From Planctomycetota bacterium (lineage in GTDB: Bacteria; Planctomycetota; Brocadiia; Brocadiales; Brocadiaceae), in the NCBI GenBank assembly GCA_016235875.1, contig JACRII010000139.1:1-49102 (forward strand): DNA of 49,102 nt, given 5' to 3'. This document shows positions 25,451 through 34,195 of this stretch, one piece after another (the first letter of the stretch is position 1; the number at the start of each line of letters is the position of its first letter). Under the pieces are notes generated by a model. It ran no database searches, was not told the DNA's origin, and saw nothing but the letters and a program-made list of their open reading frames with translations. Made by a program: the position numbers and the translations under genes.

Positions 25451-26827
25451 ATGAGAACTATCTTAGTAGTTGATGATGAGTTAAGTATTCTTGAATCGTT
25501 TAGAATGATATTAAAAGAAGACTACAGAGTCCTTACTGCTATTGACGGTTTAAAGGCATTAGAAATCCTTCGTAATGAATGTGTTAATCTGGTGATTCTC
25601 GATATTATGTTACCGGGAATGTCTGGACTGGAGGTTTTAAGTGAAATAAGAAAAATAAACAACGATGTTGAGGTCATAATGGTTACTGCCATAAAAGCAG
25701 TGAAAACAGCTATTGAAGCCATGAAATTAGGCGCCTCTGATTACATTATCAAACCATTTGATGTGGAGGAAATTAAACTTGTCATCGACAAAACCCTCCG
25801 CTCGGGAGAACTTGCGCATGAGGTGGCATATCTTCGATCAGAATTAAACAAAAATTTTGAATTCAACAACATTGTCGGACAAAGCCCTGCCATGAGACAG
25901 ATATTTGATACAATTATCAGAGTGGCGAAAGGAGATTCGCCTGTATTAATTACGGGTGAAAGCGGCACAGGAAAAGAACTTATTGCAAGGGCAATTCATT
26001 TACAGAGTCCAAGAAAGAATAAGCCTTTTGTTGCCGTGAGTTGTCCTAATCTTCCTGATAACTTGTTAGAAAGTGAATTATTCGGCCACGAAAAGGGGTC
26101 ATTTACAAATGCAACTGACAAAAAAATCGGACGTTTCGAACTGGCAAATGGTGGCACTGTATTTTTGGATGAAATCAGTGAAATGAGTTTGTCCAATCAA
26201 GCTAAACTTTTGCGGGTTTTGCAGGAATACGAGTTCGTCCGCGTAGGTGGAACTAAAACAATCAGTATTGATGTTCGGCTAATTGCGAGTACCAATATTA
26301 ACCTTAAAACCGCAATAACTAAAGGGACGTTCCGTGAAGATTTGTATTACAGGATAAATGTCGTTCCGTTAGACGTGCCTGCTCTAAGAAACAGGAGAGA
26401 AGATATTCCTTTCCTCGTAAAGCATTATTTTCAAAAGTATAAAGAAGAACTTTACTCTAAAACCAAAAAGATTCAGCCAACCGTAATGAAACTGTTTGAA
26501 AACTATTATTGGCCAGGAAATATTAGAGAACTTAAAAACGTACTCGAAAGGATACTTACCCTGTATGGAGATAGCGATACCATTCTCGAAGAACACCTTC
26601 CCGTGGAAATCAAAAGTGGGGATAATCATCATACCTCATACAATTCTAACGGCTTACTTGAATTATTGGATGCTGGATCACTTGACGAAATAGTCTCACG
26701 CACGGAAAGAGAAGTTATAGAAAAAGCCCTTCAAAAAGCAGATGGCATACAAACCAGAGCCGCGCAGATCCTGAAGACAACGAGACGAATATTAAGATAC
26801 AAGATGGATAAATTAGGATTGAGTTAA
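25451..26827 (+). CDS. NtrC-family response regulator (receiver, AAA+, Fis-type HTH)
   Basis: This 458-residue regulator has a receiver domain (phospho-Asp51 in VILDIMLPG, Lys101 in IIKPFD). Its AAA+ domain has Walker A GESGTGKE at 169-176, GGTVFLDEI and the arginine-finger region FREDLYYRINV. A C-terminal Fis-like helix-turn-helix reads TRAAQILKTTRRILRYKMDKL. The sigma-54 contact loop reads GSFTNA (216-221) instead of GAFTGA, so activation through sigma-54 may be weakened or altered. I chose the ATG at 25451 because GAGGTG lies 9 bases upstream. A GTG at 25439 is part of that site. No histidine kinase is adjacent. Confidence 0.92.
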   Translation: MRTILVVDDELSILESFRMILKEDYRVLTAIDGLKALEILRNECVNLVILDIMLPGMSGLEVLSEIRKINNDVEVIMVTAIKAVKTAIEAMKLGASDYIIKPFDVEEIKLVIDKTLRSGELAHEVAYLRSELNKNFEFNNIVGQSPAMRQIFDTIIRVAKGDSPVLITGESGTGKELIARAIHLQSPRKNKPFVAVSCPNLPDNLLESELFGHEKGSFTNATDKKIGRFELANGGTVFLDEISEMSLSNQAKLLRVLQEYEFVRVGGTKTISIDVRLIASTNINLKTAITKGTFREDLYYRINVVPLDVPALRNRREDIPFLVKHYFQKYKEELYSKTKKIQPTVMKLFENYYWPGNIRELKNVLERILTLYGDSDTILEEHLPVEIKSGDNHHTSYNSNGLLELLDAGSLDEIVSRTEREVIEKALQKADGIQTRAAQILKTTRRILRYKMDKLGLS

Positions 26828-26891
26828 ATACCAGTGATTAAATTTGCTTGTGCCTATAAATCATTCAAAATTGAAAGGCTCCACATTTTTA

Positions 26892-28016
26892 TTAGTCTTC
26901 TTTGTTGGTATAGATTCTTGGCACACGTTTACTTATATTACAAGTAACCTCATAAGGAATGGTGTTTAGCTGTTTGGCAATAGATTCTATCGGTATTGAC
27001 TCTTGTGCCTGCCTGCCATACAATACGACTTCATCTCCAACAGAAACATCTTTTATGTTGGTTACGTCTACAAAACATTGATCCATACAAACCCGCCCGA
27101 TAATAGATGCCTTCTTGCCTCTTATAAGGACTTCTCCTTGATTCGAAAGTAATCGATTATATCCATCATCGTATCCCAAAGGAAGGGTTGCGACACGGGT
27201 GGGTTTAGTAATCCTGTATGTCCTGCCGTAGCCTACAACATCTCCCGATTCCATATCTTTAATGTGAATAACCCTCGTCTTAAAGCTCATAACAGGTCTG
27301 ATGCCTATATCTCTTGAAACATCCTCTGAGGGATATAATCCATACAGCGACAGACCGGGTCTAACCATATTAAAATAAGCTTCAAGATAACCCAGAATTG
27401 CCCCGCTATTTGCCATGTGCCTTAATGAAATACACGCCTTTGACGCATCCAGAGCATCAAGTACGTCTCTAAATCTTTTTATCTGTAAATTTGTAAATGC
27501 TAAATCCTTCTCATCAGAAGATGAACAGTGTGTGTATATGCCATCAATGAGAAGGTTTTTCAGATTTTTTGCAAATTTTACAAACTCTACGGCCTTGTCA
27601 TGTTTTACACCAATACTACCCATGCCGGTGTCCACATACACATGAACTTTCATAATCGTATTAAAATAATATGCCCTTTTTGATAATACTTCAGCAAGCT
27701 TCAAATCATAAACCGTAGGTGTTAAGCCATATTGGATAACCGTATCAATTTGCTCTTCAAAGATGCCTCCGAGAAGCAATAATGGCGCTTTTATACCTTT
27801 ATCCCTTAATTGAATTCCTTCTTCAAGGATGGCGATACCGAGCATTTCAACACCATTGTTTAACAAAACCCTGCTAACCTCATAGTCTCCATGGCCATAG
27901 GCATCAGCCTTGACAATACCCAGAATTTTTATCTGTGGTCCAACCCATTTCCTTATTGCCAACAAATTATGCCGCAGGGCATTTAAGTCAATTTCAACCC
28001 ACGTCGGTCTGTGCAT
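26892..28016 (-). CDS. alr: Alanine racemase
   Basis: This 374-residue PLP enzyme interconverts L- and D-alanine for peptidoglycan. From the chosen start, WVEIDLNALRHNL is followed by the PLP lysine K36 in IVKADAYGHG, and VRPGLSLYGLYP and GRVCMDQCFVDVT appear later. The ATG at 28016 has AAGGAAGG just upstream and gives the normal N terminus. Earlier in-frame ATGs at 28046 and 28031 lie inside the bioF coding end. The gene overlaps bioF in any case. Anammox bacteria were long thought to lack peptidoglycan but were later shown to have it, which agrees with this gene. Confidence 0.92.
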   Translation of the reverse strand: MHRPTWVEIDLNALRHNLLAIRKWVGPQIKILGIVKADAYGHGDYEVSRVLLNNGVEMLGIAILEEGIQLRDKGIKAPLLLLGGIFEEQIDTVIQYGLTPTVYDLKLAEVLSKRAYYFNTIMKVHVYVDTGMGSIGVKHDKAVEFVKFAKNLKNLLIDGIYTHCSSSDEKDLAFTNLQIKRFRDVLDALDASKACISLRHMANSGAILGYLEAYFNMVRPGLSLYGLYPSEDVSRDIGIRPVMSFKTRVIHIKDMESGDVVGYGRTYRITKPTRVATLPLGYDDGYNRLLSNQGEVLIRGKKASIIGRVCMDQCFVDVTNIKDVSVGDEVVLYGRQAQESIPIESIAKQLNTIPYEVTCNISKRVPRIYTNKED

Positions 28017-29205
28017 AACCTTCCTTAACATGTTTTGCATTTCCATGAGTTAACACCCCAATGTTCTTCAATGTATCTATTAACCTGTTTATATCCTCTT
28101 TGCTATGGGTAGCCATTAATGAAATGCGTAATCGGCTTGTACCTAAAGGTACGGTAGGGGGGCGAATTGCAGGGATCAAGATACCATTTTCATAAAGTCG
28201 TGTGGATACATTAAGCGCATCTTCCGATGATCCAATAATAATGGGAATGATAGGACTTTCTCCAGAAATATTGCTTATAAATTTTGAAAGTTGAGACCTC
28301 AAATATCGTATATTGTCCCATAGCTTATCGATAAGGGTTGTATCTTCCTGGATAAGCGTCAGTCCCGCCAGAGATGCGGCACATGCCGCGGGCGGCAGCG
28401 CTGTTGTATAAATAAAAGATCGTGCCTTATTTTTAAAAAAATCTATGAGATCCTTATTCCCGGCAATAAACCCACCGATGCTTCCAATCGCCTTGCTCAA
28501 TGACCCCATGATAATATCAATCTTTCCTTCAAGTCCATAGTCTTCGATCATGCCTTTCCCATGTTGACCAAATACCCCCATGGCATGGGCATCGTCAACC
28601 ATGAGTATGGCATCATATTTTTGGGTAATTTCTACAATTTCTGGCAACGGAGCAGTATCACCGTCCATACTAAATACACTATCAGTAACCACCAACCTTC
28701 TCCGATGCTTTGAAGATCTCTGTAACAAAGATTCTAATTGACTTACATCATTGTGTGGATAAACACGGAATGTCGCACCTGATTGACGACAGCCATCGAT
28801 AATGCTTGCATGGTTCAATTTATCTCCAATGACTATGTCTTCCCTCCCGACAAGGGCACATATAGCGCCCACATTGGCCATATAACCAGTAGGAAACAGC
28901 AGTGCAGCCTCTGTGCCTTTGAACTCTGCAATCTTCTTTTCAAGTTCCTGGTGAAGTATCATATTCCCGGCAACCAATCGAGATGCGCCTGTGCCCCATC
29001 CGTATTGGTTAATGGCTGCAATGGCAGCTTGTTTTATCCTTGGGTGGTCGGCAAGTCCGAGGTAGTTGTTTGAACAGAACGAAAGATAGGATTTACCTTC
29101 TATTTGAATGTAGGAACCTTGGGCGCTTTCAATGGTTCTATATTCACGCATCAATGCCTGCTCTCTCAGTAACTTCAATTCGTCTAAAATAAAATCTAGC
29201 CCCAT
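27994..29205 (-). CDS. bioF: 8-amino-7-oxononanoate synthase (or 2-amino-3-ketobutyrate CoA ligase)
   Basis: This 403-residue fold-type I PLP enzyme of the alpha-oxoamine synthase family has CSNNYLGLADHP, GTGASRLVAGN, DDAHAMGVFG and the PLP lysine K238 in GSLSKAIG. BioF and KBL are very close. bioB 1 kb away favours the biotin role. It shares its 3' end with alr by overlap. Its promoter should lie in the 93-base gap shared with the divergent small membrane gene at 29299. Confidence 0.85.
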   Translation of the reverse strand: MGLDFILDELKLLREQALMREYRTIESAQGSYIQIEGKSYLSFCSNNYLGLADHPRIKQAAIAAINQYGWGTGASRLVAGNMILHQELEKKIAEFKGTEAALLFPTGYMANVGAICALVGREDIVIGDKLNHASIIDGCRQSGATFRVYPHNDVSQLESLLQRSSKHRRRLVVTDSVFSMDGDTAPLPEIVEITQKYDAILMVDDAHAMGVFGQHGKGMIEDYGLEGKIDIIMGSLSKAIGSIGGFIAGNKDLIDFFKNKARSFIYTTALPPAACAASLAGLTLIQEDTTLIDKLWDNIRYLRSQLSKFISNISGESPIIPIIIGSSEDALNVSTRLYENGILIPAIRPPTVPLGTSRLRISLMATHSKEDINRLIDTLKNIGVLTHGNAKHVKEGYAQTDVG

Positions 29206-29298
29206 CGAATAGACGTTTCCTTGATTTTATATTATATCGTTGTTTATAATGATTTTTTAAAACACATTTTATAAACTACAGCTTATAAAAACTGTTAT

Positions 29299-29574
29299 AT
29301 GGATACTATTCACAAAACCTCGAGAAGGCGTAAACACAGGAGGAAATTATTTACTGCCAGGAGCATATCAGCATTCACATTTCTTCTGGCGTTATCAGCT
29401 TTTACTGCGTTTATTATAAGCAATCCTCTTGCAAATTTTTATACAGCAACTTACACACTGCTGATATATCTTCTTACCATATGTGGATCCCTTTTAATTA
29501 TTTTCATCGTGTTCTTTGGGTTTATAGTTAAATCTATTCAGTTCATGAGAAAAACATTTCAAAAACGCAAATGA
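29299..29574 (+). CDS. Small two-helix membrane protein (unknown)
   Basis: This 91-residue protein has a strongly basic N terminus (KTSRRRKHRRK), two hydrophobic segments at about 24-42 and 51-75, and a basic tail. This is typical of a helical hairpin with both ends inside. I recognise no family. It is followed after 32 bases by another membrane protein gene on the same strand. There is no clear ribosome site before the ATG. Confidence 0.55.
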   Translation: MDTIHKTSRRRKHRRKLFTARSISAFTFLLALSAFTAFIISNPLANFYTATYTLLIYLLTICGSLLIIFIVFFGFIVKSIQFMRKTFQKRK

Positions 29575-29606
29575 TTATTTCTTTATTTCTTCTATAAGGA
29601 CATTGT

Positions 29607-30047
29607 ATGAAACCTATCTGTCATTTGGCCGCATCAATTATTACGGGTGCAACTGTATTTCTAACAACAAAAACAATTACCCCCAGTATTGCATGTTTCC
29701 TGGTTGGGTGGCTGGTGGACGTCGATCATATATGGGATTTTTATAAAAATGTTGGTAAAGGTTTTAACATTAAAAGATTTGTCAATGCATTCGATAATGG
29801 GGAAATAAAAAAGGCTTATTTATACCTCCACAGTTATGAGCTTTTATTTGGACTGATATTTTTATGTTTTCTTACACATTTTAATTACCTTTTAGCTTTT
29901 ACGACCTTGGGGTTTGCGATACATTTGGTTTTTGACCAGATATTTAATCCTGTAAAACCTCTTACCTACTTTATTACCTACAGAATATTAAATAGCTATA
30001 ATAAAGACATTATTTTCAAAATAAACCCTAAAAAACTATCCTCTTAG
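29607..30047 (+). CDS. Predicted membrane protein with DxDH motif
   Basis: This 146-residue protein has about four hydrophobic segments. The second contains LVGWLVDVDHIWDF, and an early histidine (ICHLAAS) precedes it. The H....DxDH arrangement recalls YdjM/DUF457-type membrane-bound putative hydrolases, but the protein is short and the match is tentative. AAGGA lies about 7 bases before the ATG. It lies between bioF and bioB on the opposite strand. Confidence 0.5.
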   Translation: MKPICHLAASIITGATVFLTTKTITPSIACFLVGWLVDVDHIWDFYKNVGKGFNIKRFVNAFDNGEIKKAYLYLHSYELLFGLIFLCFLTHFNYLLAFTTLGFAIHLVFDQIFNPVKPLTYFITYRILNSYNKDIIFKINPKKLSS

Positions 30048-30077
30048 GTGCTTACAAAAAATATTTTGACACTTTTA

Positions 30078-30152
30078 GCAAAAATTTACGATTTACGATT
30101 TACGATTTACAATTTTATTAAATCCCAAATCGTAAATCTAAAATCGTAAATT
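30078..30152. repeat. TTACGATTTACGATTT hairpin repeat, copy 2
   Basis: Three to four TTACGATT units run directly, followed by AAATCGTAAATCTAAAATCGTAAA, giving an AT-rich hairpin. It is the same family as 16089-16164. It is too short and too regular inside to be a CRISPR array. Confidence 0.82.
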
Positions 30153-30183
30153 CCCGTTCAAGGACTCTTCCGACTCGTTCGTG

Positions 30184-31161
30184 TTATGATGTTTGTAGTT
30201 CCAAATGGAGGTCCTTTATCATTTCCAAATCATCTTCAATCTTTCTTCCCGTTGTGGTCAGATAATTTCCAATCATCGTGCTATTGGCGCCCGCATAAAA
30301 CATCCATGATTGCAAATCCCGAAGATTTTTTTCCCGGCCGCCTGCAATCTTAATTTCTTTATCAGGCAAAATAAATCTGAATACAGAAATAATTTTTAAT
30401 GCTTCCATAGGCGGCAAGGGAATACTGCTTTCCAATGGTGTACCGGAAACAGGATGTAAGAAATTAAGAGGAACGACATCGACATCCAAATTTTTCAAGG
30501 TGAATGCAAGGTCAATACGGTCCTCTACCGCTTCCCCAATGCCAAAAATTGCGCCACTGCATATTTCCAATCCAACTTCTTTTGCGACACAAATGGTATT
30601 TACCCTATCACGAAACGTATGTGTTGAACAAATATTGGGGAAAAACCTTTCAGATGTTTCCAGGTTATGATTAAGTCTTTTTAGCCCGCATTTTACCAAA
30701 GACAAGGCCATTTCTTTTGTCAATATTCCGAACGAGCCGTGCGGATGGATACATGAGCCAGTAACTACTGCTTTTATTGCCCTGCAAATTTTATCGAGAT
30801 CGGCTGATTTACTTATACTATATCCACTGGTAACAATACCAATGGAATTGGCTCCCGTTTGTTCAGCACATTTAGCAATATCAAGTATCCTGTTTGTATC
30901 AATGAGTGGAAACTCCTCAATGCCGGTGTGGTAACGTGAGGATTGAGAACAAAAACTACAGTCTTCCGTGCATCGTCCCTGTTTTGCGCTAACAATGGAA
31001 CATGCCTTTACATGATGACCAAAATATTTTAAGCGTATTTGATTCGCCCAATAAAACAAATCATAAACTTCGTCTCCATTAATTCGCATAAGAAAGAGGG
31101 CATCATCACGGCTGATTGACTGGTTTTGCAAGGATTGGTCTGCAATATTTTTTATTTTCAT
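30184..31161 (-). CDS. bioB: Biotin synthase
   Basis: This 325-residue radical SAM enzyme inserts sulfur into dethiobiotin. The cluster motif is C64, C68 and C71 in GRCTEDCSFCSQ, with HNLETS, SGAIFGIGE and AGGREKNLRD further on, the last holding the arginine that binds the [2Fe-2S] cluster. The length is normal. The uncharacterised gene at 31174-32190 ends 12 bases before its start on the same strand, so the two may share a transcript. bioF is nearby, but bioA and bioD are not in the window. Confidence 0.95.
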   Translation of the reverse strand: MKIKNIADQSLQNQSISRDDALFLMRINGDEVYDLFYWANQIRLKYFGHHVKACSIVSAKQGRCTEDCSFCSQSSRYHTGIEEFPLIDTNRILDIAKCAEQTGANSIGIVTSGYSISKSADLDKICRAIKAVVTGSCIHPHGSFGILTKEMALSLVKCGLKRLNHNLETSERFFPNICSTHTFRDRVNTICVAKEVGLEICSGAIFGIGEAVEDRIDLAFTLKNLDVDVVPLNFLHPVSGTPLESSIPLPPMEALKIISVFRFILPDKEIKIAGGREKNLRDLQSWMFYAGANSTMIGNYLTTTGRKIEDDLEMIKDLHLELQTS

Positions 31162-31173
31162 TCGTGCCTAAAA

Positions 31174-32190
31174 TTATTTATTCTTATATTTCAAATAGAC
31201 ATTGCGAACATTCTGCCAAACAATCTCAGGACGTTCAGACCGGACATACGTCATACAATCTGTCCCTTCAAAGCTCCACGTGGCAATATTCCGAATCCCT
31301 GCGTCATAAGCCACATCCACAGCTGTAACAATTTCCGCTTCTCTATTTGCCGGGACCCTATAGCCCTGGATCCAGATTTGAGGTTCTTTATTATATTTTT
31401 TAGAAAGTGCAAGGACTTCGTTGGACACATTCCGGACGAATTCCGTCACGTCCTGTTTATAGGCATACCAATAAGGGTCGCTTCCAAAGACATCCATACT
31501 CTTAATCATAGCGACCTTTTCCCATTCATAGATACCGTATCTCGGATCGGTAGTTGGAAATAAACATACCGAATTCTTCAGTCCCTTCTTTGTTGCCTCA
31601 TTTGCAAGGTACTCGAGGAAGTTAACAATCGTCATCTGACGAAATGCCTTCACGTCATCCGTAAAATCAGGAGGCATCTCATAGCCGTATCCCGCTTTGA
31701 AAATATCCTTACACACTTCGCAGGTGCATCCCCAGATATCCCTCTTTTTACCTCCAAACAGGGGAGTAAACTCGCCAAAAAACAGATGCGGTTCATCCCA
31801 AAAAACACCTTCCGCGCCTGTTTCTGCTGCGAGTTCAATCCATGAGGTCATTTTATCCCGGAAAGTTTTCGAATTCAAACATGCCTTATATACTTTCATC
31901 TCACCCTCAGTAAAATTTAATCGCTGTCTGCAATTGGGATACGTCTTTACAAAGGTTGAAAATGATTCCCCGCCAAATACACGCCCCACACCCCACGGAT
32001 CAAGGAAGACCTCCAGGCCAACATCGCGACTCGCCTTCACAATATCGACCATCGTCCCGGAATGGTATGTAATATCATGTTCACTCATGGTGTGAACGAC
32101 GAAATTACATCCATCGTCAATCATCTTTTTCATGTCTTCTCGAACATGGCGTAATATTCGATTTGCAAAATAACTTGCTCCGAGTTTCAT
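31174..32190 (-). CDS. Uncharacterised TIM-barrel-like protein
   Basis: This 338-residue cytoplasmic protein begins MKLGASYFANRILRHV and has barrel-type strands such as NFVVHTMSEHD, GLEVFLDPWGVG, GAEGVFWDEPHLFFG and IATWSF. The acidic WDEPH and the DPWG segments look like an active site of a glycoside-hydrolase-like fold. A CTCEVCKDIF cysteine group may bind metal. I recognise no named family. The start at 32190 is the first ATG consistent with this fold, and no ribosome site is clear. It lies directly before bioB. A link to carbohydrate or cofactor chemistry is a guess. Confidence 0.6.
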   Translation of the reverse strand: MKLGASYFANRILRHVREDMKKMIDDGCNFVVHTMSEHDITYHSGTMVDIVKASRDVGLEVFLDPWGVGRVFGGESFSTFVKTYPNCRQRLNFTEGEMKVYKACLNSKTFRDKMTSWIELAAETGAEGVFWDEPHLFFGEFTPLFGGKKRDIWGCTCEVCKDIFKAGYGYEMPPDFTDDVKAFRQMTIVNFLEYLANEATKKGLKNSVCLFPTTDPRYGIYEWEKVAMIKSMDVFGSDPYWYAYKQDVTEFVRNVSNEVLALSKKYNKEPQIWIQGYRVPANREAEIVTAVDVAYDAGIRNIATWSFEGTDCMTYVRSERPEIVWQNVRNVYLKYKNK

Positions 32191-32670
32191 GTTGGCTATG
32201 TTAACCTTATCAATATAGTATGTCAAGAAAATCCATTTCAATACCGTTTTTTTGCTTGCGTAGGAACAAAGAAATTGCTATTATACCCCCACTCTTAATT
32301 TAGGCTCTGCCATGCGCGTGTTTCGAGGCATTATTTTTAAGGACCTATAACAACATTTTGGGAACCCGTCTTTGCTAGTAGGCGTACAATTCTCAATGAA
32401 GAAAGGTACAAGGCTATCATGGGGTAGACCACCGTGAAATACGGGTCCAAAAGATAGTCTCCCACGGCATTGCGGTGGAGCCTTAATTCTTATCTTTACA
32501 AGCACTTCCGTTACTCGCTTATCTATCAGATTTACACAATCAAAAGTTTTCCTCCTTTCATAAACGCTATATTTTGTTGAATTAACATATTCAAATTTAT
32601 ATAATATTTTTAAATAATCAGGAACCTTATTCTCTATTTTATTGTTTCATAAACCAGGAAATTGCTAACG
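32191..32670. other. 480-bp region with no supported gene
   Basis: A 74-codon minus-strand frame (32505-32281) lies here, but it has no ribosome site and no helix pattern I trust. The segment 32440-32485 can form weak stems (CTCCCACGG with CGGTGGAG). The last 100 bases before the sigma factor are very AT-rich, as expected for its promoter. Confidence 0.4.
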
Positions 32671-33261
32671 ATGAGGGAAGAAAACAACAGAAGGAAAGAA
32701 TTTGAAGATATTGCTATGGAACATATCAATTCCCTCTATAGCATGGCAATACGACTGGTATTCAATAAGGAAGAGGCTGAAGACCTGGTCCAGGAAACTT
32801 ACTTAAAGGCATACCGATTTTTTGATACTTTCCAAAAAGGGACAAACATTAAGGCATGGCTCTTTAAAATCCTTCGGAATACCTTTATAAATAAGTATAG
32901 GAAAGCGGTTAATTTACCGGGTGAAGTTTTTTACGAAGATGTCGAATCGGTTAATTCAAATTTATCTTATAAACAGGAAAGCGATTCCGGGGAATTAACA
33001 GACACTTTAGAAAGTAAATATAACGAACTTGGCAACTTAATGGAAGACGATGTTAAACGCGCAATAGATAGCTTGCCGATTGAATACAAAGAAGCTATCT
33101 TGCTATCAGATGTGGAAGAATTATCCTATAGTGATATTGCAGAAATTACAAACGTGCCGATTGGAACAGTAAAATCAAGACTGAACAGGGGCAGAAAGTT
33201 GCTCCAAAAAAGTCTATGGGAATATGCAAAAGACAGGGGTTTTATTAAGAGGGGGAAATGA
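32671..33261 (+). CDS. ECF-type RNA polymerase sigma factor
   Basis: This 196-residue sigma factor has region 2 (SLYSMAIRLVFNKEEAEDLVQETYLKAYRFFDTF...IKAWLFKILRNTFI in part) and region 4 (LPIEYKEAILLSDVEELSYSDIAEI...PIGTVKSRLNRGRKLL). I start at ATG 32671. AGGAA is about 11 bases upstream, and a TTG at 32662 is less likely. The next gene is a zinc-finger anti-sigma in ATGA overlap, the standard ECF arrangement, so activity is likely held off at the membrane until a signal arrives. Confidence 0.93.
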   Translation: MREENNRRKEFEDIAMEHINSLYSMAIRLVFNKEEAEDLVQETYLKAYRFFDTFQKGTNIKAWLFKILRNTFINKYRKAVNLPGEVFYEDVESVNSNLSYKQESDSGELTDTLESKYNELGNLMEDDVKRAIDSLPIEYKEAILLSDVEELSYSDIAEITNVPIGTVKSRLNRGRKLLQKSLWEYAKDRGFIKRGK

Positions 33262-34094
33262 TGGTTTGCGTTGAAGCAATTAAACACCTTTACGAGTTCA
33301 TGGATAAGGAAATTGATAAATCTCAATATCCGATCATCAAAGAGCACCTTGACAACTGTTTTGAATGCCGTCAAAGATACGAATTCGAAAAGGGCGTTCG
33401 ATCATTAGTAAAGGCATATTGTATTAATACCACAGCTCCTGCATACCTCCATAGTAAGATAGTAGAAAGTCTCCATTCCGTTGATACAGAAATACCGGGA
33501 AATAAAGATATTCAAGCCATTTCTGAACAAAAAGTAACACAAACACTATTTTCACCTCGTTTCTATGCAATAGCAGCTTCCCTTCTCCTTTTGATAGCAG
33601 GCGGCGTTTTTTATTACGCCAATTATTATAATTATAATAACGATTCCACCTCTATTGTCGATAATGCCGTCAAAAATCACGTTGTAGCAGTAAATGATAA
33701 TCTGGTATTTAATGAAAAAACCTCGGTTGTGGGCAATATTAATAAATATCTCGGAAATACGATAAATACCAATCTAAGCAATTCATCTCCTGTGCTCAAC
33801 GCAGAACGAGTCAGTATCGTAGGCGGTATACCGGTAAAATTCTGTGGAACAAGTAGTCCCTGTGTAATTTTCGACAAGGGAGGCAATAAGCTTTCCCTCC
33901 AAATTATACGCAATAACAATTTACCCATCAGAAACCTTGAAAGAACGCAATTGGGTCCCAAAGAATTTTACCTGGGAAATTGCCGTGGATTTAATGCCGT
34001 AATATGGGAAGAAGACGGTTCAACCTATTGCCTTACCTCAGATATCAGTAAAAACGAAATGCTGCGATTTGCCGCTACACTCACCTCCCGATGA
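33258..34094 (+). CDS. Zinc-finger anti-sigma factor with transmembrane segment
   Basis: This 278-residue protein has an N-terminal zf-HC2/ZAS domain with H30-xxx-C34-xx-C37 (EHLDNCFECR). One membrane helix lies at about 102-122, and an exported C-terminal domain contains RVSIVGGIPVKFCGTSSPC and SSTYCLTS-like stretches. It should sequester the sigma factor encoded just upstream (ATGA overlap) and sense an envelope or redox signal through its outer part, which has several cysteines. An ATG three bases downstream is also possible. The cysteine-rich outer domain suggests thiol or metal sensing, as inference. Confidence 0.85.
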   Translation: MMVCVEAIKHLYEFMDKEIDKSQYPIIKEHLDNCFECRQRYEFEKGVRSLVKAYCINTTAPAYLHSKIVESLHSVDTEIPGNKDIQAISEQKVTQTLFSPRFYAIAASLLLLIAGGVFYYANYYNYNNDSTSIVDNAVKNHVVAVNDNLVFNEKTSVVGNINKYLGNTINTNLSNSSPVLNAERVSIVGGIPVKFCGTSSPCVIFDKGGNKLSLQIIRNNNLPIRNLERTQLGPKEFYLGNCRGFNAVIWEEDGSTYCLTSDISKNEMLRFAATLTSR

Positions 34095-34195
34095 CTTCCA
34101 GTTTATGCGCTAAAAATGATAACTCTATGTTTATGTAACGCCTGTCAGTTATACGATTCATCCCTTCCGACCATTTGCGAAGTTGTTTCTGAGAA

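Noticed and set aside
27994-28046. Longer alr start at 28046
   Set aside because: It adds residues that lie in the bioF end and precede the conserved WVEIDL motif. The ATG at 28016 has a better ribosome site.
30078-30152. CRISPR-like direct repeats
   Set aside because: Units are only 8-11 bases without spacers and pair with a complementary arm. It is a hairpin repeat.
32281-32505. 74-codon minus-strand frame
   Set aside because: No ribosome site, odd composition rich in P, C and R, and no recognised family.
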